Part shown: positions 24,148-33,319 of the stretch, one piece after another
How positions within the stretch are numbered: the stretch's first letter is position 1
Layout of the letters: each line of letters starts with the position of its first letter
Source of the DNA: Verrucomicrobiota bacterium
GTDB lineage: Bacteria > Verrucomicrobiota > Verrucomicrobiia > Opitutales > Opitutaceae
Assembly: GCA_025361935.1 (NCBI GenBank)
Contig: JANYJB010000115.1
Coordinates: 1 to 44,038, forward strand
Direction: 5' to 3'
Length of the DNA stretch: 44,038 bases
Position numbers and translations under genes: made by a program
Notes under the pieces: generated by a model
The model's input: only the letters and a program-made list of their open reading frames with translations
The model's database searches: none
Told to the model about the DNA's origin: nothing

Positions 24148-25893
24148 TTAGCCGGAGGCAACGTTTTGCTGGTCGTAGAGTGCGCGGTAGAGCGGGTTTT
24201 CCGCATGGAGCCGGGCATGGTCTCCTTTGGCGATGATCCGGCCCTCTTGGAAAACCAGGATCATGGTGGCGTCGCGGATGGTGCTGAACCGGTGGGCGAT
24301 GATCAGCACGGTCTTGCCGACGACGAGTTTCTTGAGCGCCTGCTGGATGGCCGCCTCGCTCTCGCTGTCGAGCGCGCTGGTGGCCTCGTCGAGGATGAGG
24401 AGCGGGGCGTTGCGCAGGAAGGCGCGGGCGACGGCGAGGCGCTGGCGTTGGCCGCCTGAGAGGGTGGCGCCGCGTTCGCCAACGATGGTGTCGTAGCCTT
24501 GCGGCAGGCTGGCGATGAAGTCGTGGACGAAGGCGTCCCGGGCGGACTGTTCGACCTCGGCGTGGCTGGCGTCGTGGCGTCCAAGCAGGAGGTTGTTGCG
24601 GATCGTGTCGTTGAAGAGCACGGGCTCCTGAGAGACGATGGCGATGTTGCGGCGAAGATCGGCCAGAGTCATGTCGCGCAGATCGACGCCGTCGAGGGTG
24701 ATGCGTCCCGCGCTGACATCATAAAAGCGAGGCACGAGGTTGGCGAAGGTGGATTTGCCGGCTCCGCTTGGTCCGACGAGCGCGCAGGTGGTGCCGGCGG
24801 GGATGGTCACGGTCACGTCGCGGAGCGCGGCGGTGTCGTTGTCATAGGTAATGCCGACGTGCTCGAAGACGAGATCGCCGCGAACGCGGGTGACGGCCAC
24901 GGGATTTTTGGGATCTTGGATGGTCACCGGTTCATTCAAAACGACCTCCAGGCGATCCAGCGCGGCGGTTCCTATTTTGGTGATGTTTTGCAGAGCCCCG
25001 AGTTTTTTGATCGGGTCGTAGCAGCTGTAGAGCGCCATGATGATGGCGACGAAAGAGTTTAGGGAAATGTGGACGTGATAGGCGTAAATCAACGTGATTG
25101 AGATGCCGATGGATGAGATGATCTCTATCAAGGGAGGCAGGGCCTGGGTGTATTTCGTCACCTTCATTTGATAGGTGAGCAGCTTGCGGGTGATCAGTCC
25201 GAGGCGTTCGGTCTCTCGCTTTTCCAGTCCGAATGCGCGCACCTCGCGGGCGGCGTTCAGGTTCTCGCTGAAACGTTCGCTGACCTGCCCGAGATGGCCT
25301 TGAACCTGGGCGGCGCGATTGATGAGGCGTTTGCCAACGTAGCGAATCGGCAGAATGGACAGGGGGATGACCGCCATGCTGACCAAAACCAAAATGACTC
25401 CGTGCTCGTTGTAGGCTTTCCAAGCGAGGAAACTCAAGGCGCCGATCAACGAGGTGGGTTGTTTAAAGATGTCGTTGGCAAACGAGGTCAACGCCACCTG
25501 CAGCGTCTGGGTGTCGGTCATGCCGCGCGAAATGAGGTCGCCGGTTTTGTGCTTTTGCAGGAAGGCGAGCGGCAGGACTTGCAGTTTGCGAAAATAATCC
25601 AGGCGGAGCGCTTCGAGCACGCGCGTGCCCGCGTATTGGATGAGGTAACTGTTGAAATAACCCGCGATGCCGCGCGCCAGAAAAATCCCCGGCAGCCAGA
25701 GGGCGATCATAAACAACTGCCAGTCAGTCAGGCGGGCGGCGCTTTCGTTGAATATCTTGGGGAAGACCTTTTGAATCATGAACGGCAGGCCGGCGCCGTT
25801 GGCTATGCCGTAAACAACTCCACACAGCAGGGCCACGACGATCGGCCAGCGGACGATCTTGAGGTAGGCGAGATACGGACGTAAGCGTTGCAT
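24148..25893 (-). CDS. MsbA-like ABC exporter (lipid/lipid-linked glycan)
   Basis: A 581-residue half-transporter with six membrane helices in residues ~1-310 and a C-terminal nucleotide-binding domain. It has Walker A VGPSGAGKST, Q-loop IVSQEPVLF, signature LSGGQRQRLAVARAF, Walker B LLILDEATSALD and switch His in IIAHRFST. Length and layout match MsbA, which flips lipid A-core across the inner membrane as a homodimer. It heads the minus-strand operon of glycan genes, which supports a lipid A/lipooligosaccharide substrate. ATG 25893 is chosen over an in-frame TTG seven codons upstream. Other lipid or peptide exporters share this architecture, so the substrate is inferred. Confidence 0.9.
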   Translation of the reverse strand: MQRLRPYLAYLKIVRWPIVVALLCGVVYGIANGAGLPFMIQKVFPKIFNESAARLTDWQLFMIALWLPGIFLARGIAGYFNSYLIQYAGTRVLEALRLDYFRKLQVLPLAFLQKHKTGDLISRGMTDTQTLQVALTSFANDIFKQPTSLIGALSFLAWKAYNEHGVILVLVSMAVIPLSILPIRYVGKRLINRAAQVQGHLGQVSERFSENLNAAREVRAFGLEKRETERLGLITRKLLTYQMKVTKYTQALPPLIEIISSIGISITLIYAYHVHISLNSFVAIIMALYSCYDPIKKLGALQNITKIGTAALDRLEVVLNEPVTIQDPKNPVAVTRVRGDLVFEHVGITYDNDTAALRDVTVTIPAGTTCALVGPSGAGKSTFANLVPRFYDVSAGRITLDGVDLRDMTLADLRRNIAIVSQEPVLFNDTIRNNLLLGRHDASHAEVEQSARDAFVHDFIASLPQGYDTIVGERGATLSGGQRQRLAVARAFLRNAPLLILDEATSALDSESEAAIQQALKKLVVGKTVLIIAHRFSTIRDATMILVFQEGRIIAKGDHARLHAENPLYRALYDQQNVASG

Positions 25894-26027
25894 CAGAGGT
25901 CTCTTATGCCGCAAGACCGCGCGGGGCTAGGCAAGGCTTAATCTTGGGAGGAGCCGCGCCGGGCGACCACTTTCCCCTTGCTGCGCCTGCGAGCGGCCCG
26001 CGATAGTGCGTCTTTAAGCTATTCGCC

Positions 26028-27296
26028 ATGCTCGATCCCAAACTTCTTCGTGAATCGCCGGATGTCGTCCGCGCGGCTCTCGCTAAAAAACATCTGAACG
26101 TCGATCTCGACGCCATTTTAGCGTTGGACGAGACGTGGCGCGTCAAGTTGCAACAGGTGGAGGGTCTGCGAGGCCAACAGAAAGTCGCCAACACCGAGAT
26201 GGCCAAACTACCCAAGGGCTCGCCTGAGTTCATCGCCAAAGTTCAGGAGATGAAGGCGGTCTCCGCCCAAGTGAAGGAAGGCGAGGCTGTCCTTAAGGAA
26301 ATGGAAGACCGGTTAAAGCAGGCGATGATGACGCTGCCCAACATTCCCCATGCTTCCGTGCCCGAGGGGCGCACGCCTGAGGAGAATATCGTTTTTGCAA
26401 CGTGGGGCGACGTGGGCGCGCTTTCGCCCAACGCCAAGGCCCATTGGGAGATTCCCGGCTTCGACAAGCTGTTCGATTTCGCCCGCGGCTCCAAGGTGAC
26501 GGGAGCGGGCTTTCCGTTCTACATCGGCGACGGCGCCCGGATTGTGAGAGCGTTGCTTCATTTCTTTTTAGATGAAAACGGCAAGGCCGGCTACGTGGAG
26601 GTCAATCCGCCCATTTTAGTGAACGCCGCCAGCGCCACCGCCACCGGCCAGTTGCCGGACAAGGAAGGCCAAATGTATGAGGCGGTCGCCGATGGATTCT
26701 ACGCCGTGCCTACGGCCGAAGTGCCGCTCACGAATTTTTTCCGGGACGAGATCATCGACGAGGCTCTGCTGCCGGTCTATCGCTGCGCCTACACCCCGTG
26801 TTTCCGCCGCGAGGCCGGCAGCTACGGCAAGGACGTGCGCGGGCTCAATCGCCTGCACCAGTTCGACAAGGTCGAGCTGTTGAAGTGGGTGCATCCGGCG
26901 ACCAGCTACGACGAACTCGACAAGCTTCGCGGCGATGCCGAGAGCTTGTTGCGCAAGCTCGGTCTGCCTTATCGCGTTCTTCTCATGTGCGGCGGCGACC
27001 TCGGCTTCGCGCAGTCCAAGAAATATGATCTGGAAGTCTGGTCGGCCGGTCAAAAGCGCTGGCTCGAGGTGTCGAGCTGCTCAAACTTCGAGACGTTTCA
27101 GGCGCGGCGCGCGCAGATTCGCTTCCGTGGCAAGGACGGCAAGCCCGAGCTGGTTCATACTATCAACGGCTCCGGTCTCGCGGTTCCTCGCGTGCTCGCC
27201 GCGTTGTTGGAAAACAATCTTCAGGCGGACGGCCGCGTGAAAATTCCCTCGGTGCTGGTGCCGTATTTCGGCAAGGAGTATCTTACTTTCGCTTAA
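26028..27296 (+). CDS. serS: Seryl-tRNA synthetase
   Basis: A 422-residue class II aminoacyl-tRNA synthetase charging tRNA-Ser. The N-terminal ~110 residues form the long antiparallel coiled-coil arm that binds the tRNA variable arm (Lys/Glu/Gln-rich, up to MMTLPNIPHASVPEG). Motif 2 is CFRREAGSYGKDVRGLNRLH with HQFDKVEL after it; motif 3 is GSGLAVPRVLAALLEN, and TAEVPLTNFF precedes motif 2. The start is ATG 26028 with no clear ribosome site. It is divergent from the MsbA-like gene and followed by tilS on the same strand after 69 bp. Confidence 0.97.
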   Translation: MLDPKLLRESPDVVRAALAKKHLNVDLDAILALDETWRVKLQQVEGLRGQQKVANTEMAKLPKGSPEFIAKVQEMKAVSAQVKEGEAVLKEMEDRLKQAMMTLPNIPHASVPEGRTPEENIVFATWGDVGALSPNAKAHWEIPGFDKLFDFARGSKVTGAGFPFYIGDGARIVRALLHFFLDENGKAGYVEVNPPILVNAASATATGQLPDKEGQMYEAVADGFYAVPTAEVPLTNFFRDEIIDEALLPVYRCAYTPCFRREAGSYGKDVRGLNRLHQFDKVELLKWVHPATSYDELDKLRGDAESLLRKLGLPYRVLLMCGGDLGFAQSKKYDLEVWSAGQKRWLEVSSCSNFETFQARRAQIRFRGKDGKPELVHTINGSGLAVPRVLAALLENNLQADGRVKIPSVLVPYFGKEYLTFA

Positions 27297-27307
27297 ACTG
27301 GACTTTC

Positions 27308-27333
27308 CGCGGATGGCGCGAATAGACGCGGAT
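27308..27333. repeat. Degenerate CGCGGAT-type intergenic repeat
   Basis: The serS-tilS gap contains CGCGGAT (27308), GCGCGAAT and CGCGGAT (27327) at roughly 9-10 bp spacing. A related ACACGGATGAACAGGG stretch lies at 1405-1420 beside the uvrA start. Both look like remnants of a short dispersed tandem motif. The sample is too small to define a family. Confidence 0.3.
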
Positions 27334-27365
27334 ATTACCAAGCCGATTCTCCCCCGTGTTCATTC

Positions 27366-28418
27366 GTGAAATCTACGGTTAAAAAAAACGATTGGCCTGC
27401 GCTGGCGACCGCCCTTGGAGACCGATTCCCGTCGGCGTCGTTGCATACTGCAGTGCGTGCATGGGCGTCGTCGGCCCCGGCGGGCGGGCGCTGGGGGTTG
27501 GCCTTCTCAGGCGGGGCCGATTCGCTCGCGCTTCTTTTGCTCTTGTGGGCGCATTGGCCGGAGCGGCGGGCGGGGTTGTTGGCGCTGCATTTTAATCATC
27601 GTCTGCGCGGGCGTGACTCGGTGGCGGATGTGGCGTTTTGCCGGCGAGTGTGTGCGTCGCTCGGGATTGCTTTCGTGTTAGGGGAGTGGAAGCACGCGCG
27701 CAAAGGCGCGAGCGAGGCGGAGGCACGGGCTGCGCGGTTTGAATTTTTTGAACGCGAACTTTTGAAGCGGCGCATCAAGGCGCTGTGGTTCGGACATCAG
27801 CAGAACGACATCGCGGAAACGGCGTTGATGCGACTCGCGCGCGGCGGCGGCACGGCTGGTCTGGCGGCGCCAAGGCCGTTGCAAACGATGCCGGACGGGC
27901 GTGTGCATCTGCGTCCGTTACTAACGCTGCAAAAAAAGGCGATTGAGCAGGCTCTGCGGAAAGAGGGTGCGTCGTGGCGTGAGGATGCGAGCAACGCAAC
28001 CGGCGACTATTTTCGCAACCGGGTTCGGCACGAAGTCTTGCCCGCTTGGATCATGGCGGCGAGTGACCGTGATGCGTTGGCAGGCGCGGCGTTGTCGCGG
28101 GAATTGCTGGATGAGGATGACGTCGCGTTGGAAAATTGGCTGGACGGGATCGCGGCCTTTGATGCCGAGGGGCGTCTCGATATCAAGGCGCTGACAGGCA
28201 AACCTCGGGCGATCATCCGGCGAGCTCTTTATCGCTGGCTGGTGCTGCAAAAAGACGCGGGGGATCTTTCGCGTCAGGGGTTTGCCCTGTTGCTGGCAAT
28301 GGTGGAGCAGGGCGGGGCTACGCGTTTCAGTCTGGGGAGCGGTGGCTTTGCGGTGATTCGCAAGGGATGGTTGTTTTTTGAAAAAAATTCCCATTCGGCG
28401 TCTATCCTAAGCAGGTAA
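27366..28418 (+). CDS. tilS: tRNA(Ile)-lysidine synthase
   Basis: A 350-residue PP-loop ATPase that converts C34 of the AUA-decoding tRNA-Ile to lysidine. The PP-loop is AFSGGADSLALLLLL at residues ~46-60; LALHFNHRLRG, WFGHQQNDIAETALMRLARG and RPLLTLQKKAI follow, then NATGDYFRNRVRHEVLP. The length lies between the short single-domain type and the E. coli enzyme, and the C-terminal domain is reduced. The start is GTG 27366 without a recognisable ribosome site. It is followed by ftsH, a very common tilS-ftsH order in bacteria. Confidence 0.93.
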   Translation: MKSTVKKNDWPALATALGDRFPSASLHTAVRAWASSAPAGGRWGLAFSGGADSLALLLLLWAHWPERRAGLLALHFNHRLRGRDSVADVAFCRRVCASLGIAFVLGEWKHARKGASEAEARAARFEFFERELLKRRIKALWFGHQQNDIAETALMRLARGGGTAGLAAPRPLQTMPDGRVHLRPLLTLQKKAIEQALRKEGASWREDASNATGDYFRNRVRHEVLPAWIMAASDRDALAGAALSRELLDEDDVALENWLDGIAAFDAEGRLDIKALTGKPRAIIRRALYRWLVLQKDAGDLSRQGFALLLAMVEQGGATRFSLGSGGFAVIRKGWLFFEKNSHSASILSR

Positions 28419-28483
28419 ATAAAGGAGCGGCCAATTGACATATATTGGGGAACCTCCACGGTCTTTGCTAAGTCCTAAGTATA

Positions 28484-30502
28484 ATGCCTGACCTTAAAAA
28501 CGACAGCAAACGGCGTCCCCTCAAAAACCTCCCTCCGGATCGGTTTCCGCTGAAGGTTGCCTTGATTTGGCTTTCCATCATTCTCGCTTTGGTCGCGATC
28601 TATTCGCTTAGCCCGAGTCACGGAACGCCGCTCGCCAATCTCAAGATTCAGGAGGTCATGGACCTTGCCGATCAGGGCAAGGTCGAGTCGGGCGTGATCC
28701 GTCACGATGGCACCTATGGTCCAGAGGGCGCCGTGCTTACCGGCAAGGTCAAAGAACCGCTGCTCGAAGCCGATGGCGTCAAGACCGCGTTGTTCCGCGC
28801 CTCGGGCAGTCTCACGCAGGACGGATTGCAGCGGTTGCAAAAGACCAAACTTTTTGACGAGCCGCCGATCAGCAACGTATGGAGCCAGCTCGCCTCGCAG
28901 ATTCTTCCGATCATTCTCGTGATCAGCTTGCTTTATTTCCTGTTTGTGCGGCAGCTGCGTCAGGCCGGCCGTGGCGCGCTGAACTTCGGCAAAAGCAAGG
29001 CCAAGCTGCTCGCCCGCGACCGTGACAAGATCACATTCGCTGAAGTTGCCGGCTGCGACGAGGCTAAGGAGGAAATTGCCGAGGTTGTCGAATTCCTCAA
29101 GGATCCGAAGAAATTCCAGAAAATGGGCGGCAAGATTCCCAAAGGCCTCCTGTTGGTCGGTCCCCCCGGCACGGGCAAGACCCTCCTCGCCAAAGCAGTG
29201 GCCGGCGAGGCTGACGTGCCGTTCTTCAGCATCTCCGGTTCCGATTTTGTGGAGATGTTCGTCGGTGTTGGTGCGAGCCGTGTGCGCGATATGTTTGAAC
29301 AGGGCCGTAAAAACGCTCCTTGCATCATTTTTATCGATGAAATCGACGCGGTCGGTCGTCAGCGCGGCGCCGGTCTCGGCGGCGGCAACGACGAACGCGA
29401 GCAGACGTTGAATTCCATGCTCGTCGAGATGGACGGCTTCGACACCACGGAGGGCGTTATCATCATCGCTGCTACCAACCGTCCCGACGTTCTCGATCAA
29501 GCGCTGCTGCGCCCAGGTCGCTTCGACCGCCAAGTTTACGTTGATCTGCCCGACATCGTGGGACGTGAACAGATTCTTCGGGTTCACGCCCGCAAGATCA
29601 CTTTGGCCGAGGATGTGAATCTCAATGTCATCGCCCGAGGCACGCCCGGCCTTTCCGGTGCCGATCTGGCCAACTTGCTGAATGAATCGGCGCTCCTTGC
29701 CGCCCGCCGTAACAAAAAGAAAGTAGAGATGATCGATGTCGATGACGCCCGTGAAAAAGTTCAGTTCGGGCGCGAACGCCGTCGCGTCATGGATGACGGC
29801 GAAAAAAAGCTCACCGCCTACCACGAGGCCGGCCACGCGCTCGTCACGGCCGTGCTCGATGACGGATTGCTGCCCGTGCACAAGGTCACAATCATTCCAC
29901 GCGGAGGCAGCTTGGGCAGCACCATGTATATCCCGAGCAAAGACATTCTCTGCCAGGAAAAGAAGCGTCTTGAAATCCGCATCGCCATCGGATGCGCCGG
30001 TCGTATTGCCGAGGAACTCGTGTTGCATGACATCTCGAATGGTGCGTCGGGCGACATCAAGCAGGTCACGCGGATCGCGCGCCACATGGTATGCGACTGG
30101 GGCATGAGCCCGCTCGGCATGATTGCTTACGGCGAGAGTAACGATACCGTGTTTCTCGGTCGCGAGATCACCCGCAGCCAGCCCTATTCTGAAGAGACCG
30201 CCCGCAAGATTGATGCCGAGGTTTTCCGTATCGTTGACGAGCAATACAAACGCGCCACCGAGATAATCAAGACGCATCGCGCGGCCCTCGACGGCGTGGC
30301 CGCCGCGCTACTTGAGCACGAGACGATTGAGGGCAAGCATGTGTTGGAAATTCTAAATACCGGCGCAATCACCTCGCCGGTCATCCGGGAAATTCCGCCC
30401 GCGCTCCCGAAGTCCGACGAGAAAGCGACCAAAAAACCGGCTGAAAAGGAGGTCTCCGACGGTTTAGCCGGTGCCCATGCGCCGGCTCCCTCGCCGGCCT
30501 GA
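28484..30502 (+). CDS. ftsH: ATP-dependent zinc metalloprotease FtsH
   Basis: A 672-residue membrane-bound AAA+ protease that degrades misfolded or regulatory membrane and soluble proteins. Membrane helices are at ~24-42 and ~138-155 with the periplasmic domain between. The AAA domain has Walker [10 protein letters not shown] (226-233), Walker [10 protein letters not shown] (281-289), the pore motif around SDFVEMFVG, and the SRH with [19 protein letters not shown]. The zinc site HEAGH is at 447-451. The C-terminal tail is Pro/Ala-rich and variable. ATG 28484 follows tilS by 65 bp. An intrinsic terminator follows. Confidence 0.97.
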   Translation: MPDLKNDSKRRPLKNLPPDRFPLKVALIWLSIILALVAIYSLSPSHGTPLANLKIQEVMDLADQGKVESGVIRHDGTYGPEGAVLTGKVKEPLLEADGVKTALFRASGSLTQDGLQRLQKTKLFDEPPISNVWSQLASQILPIILVISLLYFLFVRQLRQAGRGALNFGKSKAKLLARDRDKITFAEVAGCDEAKEEIAEVVEFLKDPKKFQKMGGKIPKGLLLVGPPGTGKTLLAKAVAGEADVPFFSISGSDFVEMFVGVGASRVRDMFEQGRKNAPCIIFIDEIDAVGRQRGAGLGGGNDEREQTLNSMLVEMDGFDTTEGVIIIAATNRPDVLDQALLRPGRFDRQVYVDLPDIVGREQILRVHARKITLAEDVNLNVIARGTPGLSGADLANLLNESALLAARRNKKKVEMIDVDDAREKVQFGRERRRVMDDGEKKLTAYHEAGHALVTAVLDDGLLPVHKVTIIPRGGSLGSTMYIPSKDILCQEKKRLEIRIAIGCAGRIAEELVLHDISNGASGDIKQVTRIARHMVCDWGMSPLGMIAYGESNDTVFLGREITRSQPYSEETARKIDAEVFRIVDEQYKRATEIIKTHRAALDGVAAALLEHETIEGKHVLEILNTGAITSPVIREIPPALPKSDEKATKKPAEKEVSDGLAGAHAPAPSPA

Positions 30503-30519
30503 TGCACCGCTGGCATTGA

Positions 30520-30552
30520 CGAAGGCGCAGGGGGCAACCTCTGCGCCTTTTT
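30520..30552 (+). terminator. Intrinsic terminator after ftsH
   Basis: AAGGCGCAG (30520-30528) pairs with CTGCGCCTT (30541-30549) around a 12-nt loop, followed by a T5 run (30548-30552). It lies 17 bp after the ftsH stop and before the aminotransferase gene, and would separate the two transcription units. Confidence 0.85.
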
Positions 30553-30592
30553 GTTTGAGCCAGAATTTCATTTCCACGCTTTAGTTAAGCTG

Positions 30593-31861
30593 ATGTCCGC
30601 TTCTTCTTATTTATTTTCCTCTCTTGGTGATCGCGCGCAACCGCCGACCATTGCGCGGCTGATGGCGTTGATGTTGGAGAATCCGAAACTGCTTTCGCTG
30701 GCCGCCGGGTTTACGGACAATCGCACGCTGCCGGTAGCGGCAGTGCAGGCGGCGGTTGAAAAGCTGGCCGCTCAATCAGGCGAGCCGCAGTATCTCCAAT
30801 ACGGCACCAACCAAGGGCGGCCGGGCTTGCGAACTCTGCTGGCGGAGCGATTGCTCGCGCAGGAGCCGGAGTTGAAGGGCGATGCCGACACGATCAGGCA
30901 TAATTTTTTCATCACCAACGGATCCCAGCAGGCGCTTTATCTGGCGATGCAGGTGCTCTGTGATCCGGGCGACATCGTGCTCGTTGATCGTCCGAGTTAC
31001 TTTGTGTTTCTGGAGATGTTGACCGGCTTGGGCGTGCAGGCGCGGTCTTTGCCGCTGGATTCCGCAGGACGCGTTGATGGTGAAGCGCTGCGACTTCTGC
31101 TGGCGGGCATGCGAACGAGTGGAGAAATGACGCGGTTAAAGGCGGTTTATTTTGTCAGTTATTTCGCCAACCCCTCCGCACGCAGTCTTGATGAAGAGGA
31201 GAAGAATGCGGTGGCCAAGGCTTTGACTGCGGAGGGCATTGTCGTGCCGGTCTTGGAGGACGCGGCTTATCGTGAATTGTATTATGAAACACCGCATCCG
31301 GCGCGGAGCGTGCTGAGCTTGCCGGAGTGGGCGGAATTTCCCCGGTTATATCTTTCCACCCTCACGAAGCCGTTCGCGAGCGGACTCAAGGTCGGATACG
31401 GAACCTGCACGGACACGGCGCTGCTGGCGAAGATGATGCATGTCAGGGGGCATCATGATTTCGGCACGGCTAACTTCACTCAGGCCATTTTGGAGCAGGT
31501 GTTGGCGGATGGGGGCTTGGACAAACAGCTTGCGGTGATCCGCCCCGCTTATCTGCGCAAGATGCAGGTGTTGCATGGAGCGCTGATCGAAGCCGGTCTG
31601 CCTGAACTGGGTTGGCGCTGGAAGGTGCCTGGAGGAGGTCTTTATCTCTGGCTTGAAGCTCCTGCGGATTTCGACACGGGACTGGATTCCGCTTTCTGCC
31701 GCGCGTGCGTCGAAGCCGGTGTCCTTTATGTCCCGGGCGAACTCTGCTTCGGAGATGCTGTGCCTCGAAATTTCGTTCGGCTTAGCTTCGGCGTCCTCGG
31801 TGAAAAAGATCTGGCCGAGGCCGGCCGACGTTTCGTGGCGGTGGCCCGGCGGCTGGCCTGA
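30593..31861 (+). CDS. PLP-dependent aminotransferase, class I/II (aminoadipate/aromatic type)
   Basis: A 422-residue fold-type I aminotransferase. The N-terminal LLSLAAGFTDNRTLP, YLQYGTNQGRPGLRTLLAER, the turn FFITNGSQQALYLAMQVL, VDRPSYFVF, and the Schiff-base lysine in STLTKPFASGLKVGYG (K following LT) are typical of the LysN/2-aminoadipate and MocR-like catalytic domains. The C-terminal FVRLSFGVLGEKDLAEAGRR carries the carboxylate-binding Arg. There is no DNA-binding domain, so it is a free enzyme, not a MocR regulator. ATG 30593 is preferred over an in-frame TTG at 30551. The substrate is not identifiable; no pathway genes are adjacent. Confidence 0.88.
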   Translation: MSASSYLFSSLGDRAQPPTIARLMALMLENPKLLSLAAGFTDNRTLPVAAVQAAVEKLAAQSGEPQYLQYGTNQGRPGLRTLLAERLLAQEPELKGDADTIRHNFFITNGSQQALYLAMQVLCDPGDIVLVDRPSYFVFLEMLTGLGVQARSLPLDSAGRVDGEALRLLLAGMRTSGEMTRLKAVYFVSYFANPSARSLDEEEKNAVAKALTAEGIVVPVLEDAAYRELYYETPHPARSVLSLPEWAEFPRLYLSTLTKPFASGLKVGYGTCTDTALLAKMMHVRGHHDFGTANFTQAILEQVLADGGLDKQLAVIRPAYLRKMQVLHGALIEAGLPELGWRWKVPGGGLYLWLEAPADFDTGLDSAFCRACVEAGVLYVPGELCFGDAVPRNFVRLSFGVLGEKDLAEAGRRFVAVARRLA

Positions 31862-31947
31862 ATCCGTTTTGCTTCGAGTTTCCGAAAGATGGTAAAAATC
31901 GGCCTTGGATTCGTCCGCGAAGGAAGACAAGTTAACCCCTTCCAACT

Positions 31948-33306
31948 ATGAAAATCTGCTGCATTGGTGCTGGTTATGTGGGTGGGCCGACAATGGCGAT
32001 GATCGCTTTCAAGTCTCCCGATATCCAGGTGACCGTGGTTGACATGAACGCGGGCCGCATCGCGGCGTGGAACTCCGATAACCTGCCAATCTACGAGCCC
32101 GGTTTGGATGATGTTGTTAAAAAAGCGCGCGGGCGAAATCTGTTTTTTTCCACGGCTGTGAAGGAGAATATCGCCTCGGCAGACATCATTTTCGTGTCTG
32201 TCAACACGCCGACAAAGACCTACGGCGTGGGTGCGGGCCGTGCGGCCGATCTTCGCTACATCGAGTCGGTGGCGCGCACCATCGCCGAGGTCGCGACAAC
32301 CCCGAAAATCATCGTCGAGAAATCCACCATCCCGGTGAAGACCGCTGAGACGATTCAGCAGATTCTTGCGGCCAACACTTCCGGCGCGACGTTCCAGGTC
32401 CTTTCCAATCCTGAGTTTTTGGCCGAAGGCACTGCGGTTCAGGATCTGCTCAGTCCTGATCGCGTGCTCATCGGCGGCGAGCGCACGCCTGAGGGCGACA
32501 AGGCCGTGGAAACGCTCGTGAGCGTTTACGCCCGCTGGGTGCCGCGCGAGCGCATCATCACGACCAACCTGTGGTCGTCCGAACTTTCCAAACTGGTCGC
32601 AAACGCCTTCCTCGCCCAACGCATCTCCTCGATCAACGCGATCTCCGCCTTGTGCGAGGCAACCGGCGCTGACGTTGACGAGGTGGCCAACGCCATCGGC
32701 AAGGATTCGCGCATCGGCCCAAAATTCCTGAAGGCTTCCGTGGGCTTCGGCGGTTCCTGTTTTCAGAAGGATATTTTGAATCTTTCTTACCTCTGCGAAA
32801 GCTTCGGTTTGCCCGAAGTGTCGGCCTACTGGGCGAGTGTCGTCAAAATGAACGACTATCAGAAACAGCGTTTCTCATCGAAAATTGTGCGCACGCTTTT
32901 CAACAGCGTTGCGGACAAGCGTATCGCGGTGCTGGGTTTTGCCTTCAAAAAGGACACCGACGACACGCGTGAATCCGCCGCGATCAACATCGTGCGCGAC
33001 CTGCTGACCGAGCAGGCCAACGTGGTTGTTTACGATCCGAAGGTGCCGGCGGCCGAGATCATTTCCGATGTGCTGGGCAAGGGGCAGACTAGTTCGCGTC
33101 TTAGCGTTGCGACCAGTGCCTACGAGGCGGCCAAGGGTGCGCATGCCATCGCCATCGTGACGGAGTGGGATGAGTTCAAGACGCTCGACTACGCCAAGAT
33201 TTTCGAGGGTATGCAGAAGCCGGCCTTCCTTTTTGACGGGCGAAACATCGTTGATCTGGCGAATCTGCGCGCCATCGGTTTCCGCGCCTCCGGCATCGGC
33301 AAGTAA
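31948..33306 (+). CDS. UDP-glucose 6-dehydrogenase
   Basis: A 452-residue NAD-dependent enzyme that oxidises UDP-glucose to UDP-glucuronate. It starts [42 protein letters not shown], and catalytic C271 in [14 protein letters not shown] follow. [21 protein letters not shown] and FGGSCFQKD resemble the eukaryote-like branch of UGDH. ATG 31948 is clear but without an evident ribosome site. It is convergent with alr (13-bp gap). It differs from the WbpA-type dehydrogenase at 14880, so two uronic-acid-type routes are encoded. UDP-glucuronate would feed polysaccharide or lipid A decoration. Confidence 0.94.
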   Translation: MKICCIGAGYVGGPTMAMIAFKSPDIQVTVVDMNAGRIAAWNSDNLPIYEPGLDDVVKKARGRNLFFSTAVKENIASADIIFVSVNTPTKTYGVGAGRAADLRYIESVARTIAEVATTPKIIVEKSTIPVKTAETIQQILAANTSGATFQVLSNPEFLAEGTAVQDLLSPDRVLIGGERTPEGDKAVETLVSVYARWVPRERIITTNLWSSELSKLVANAFLAQRISSINAISALCEATGADVDEVANAIGKDSRIGPKFLKASVGFGGSCFQKDILNLSYLCESFGLPEVSAYWASVVKMNDYQKQRFSSKIVRTLFNSVADKRIAVLGFAFKKDTDDTRESAAINIVRDLLTEQANVVVYDPKVPAAEIISDVLGKGQTSSRLSVATSAYEAAKGAHAIAIVTEWDEFKTLDYAKIFEGMQKPAFLFDGRNIVDLANLRAIGFRASGIGK

Positions 33307-33319
33307 TCGGATACGCGGC

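Noticed and set aside
28435-28490. TTGACA at 28435 and TATAAT overlapping the ftsH start as a promoter
   Set aside because: Their spacing is about 40 bp, too far for one promoter; TATAATG here and at 16212 arises from an A/T-rich start context.
28475-30277. 600-codon open frame antisense to ftsH
   Set aside because: It mirrors the ftsH codon pattern, shows no family motif and is a by-product of high GC. Similar antisense frames opposite lpdA (3399-4271), tig (35300-36463), clpX (37698-38621) and the ABC ATPase (9385-10356, plus strand) were rejected for the same reason.
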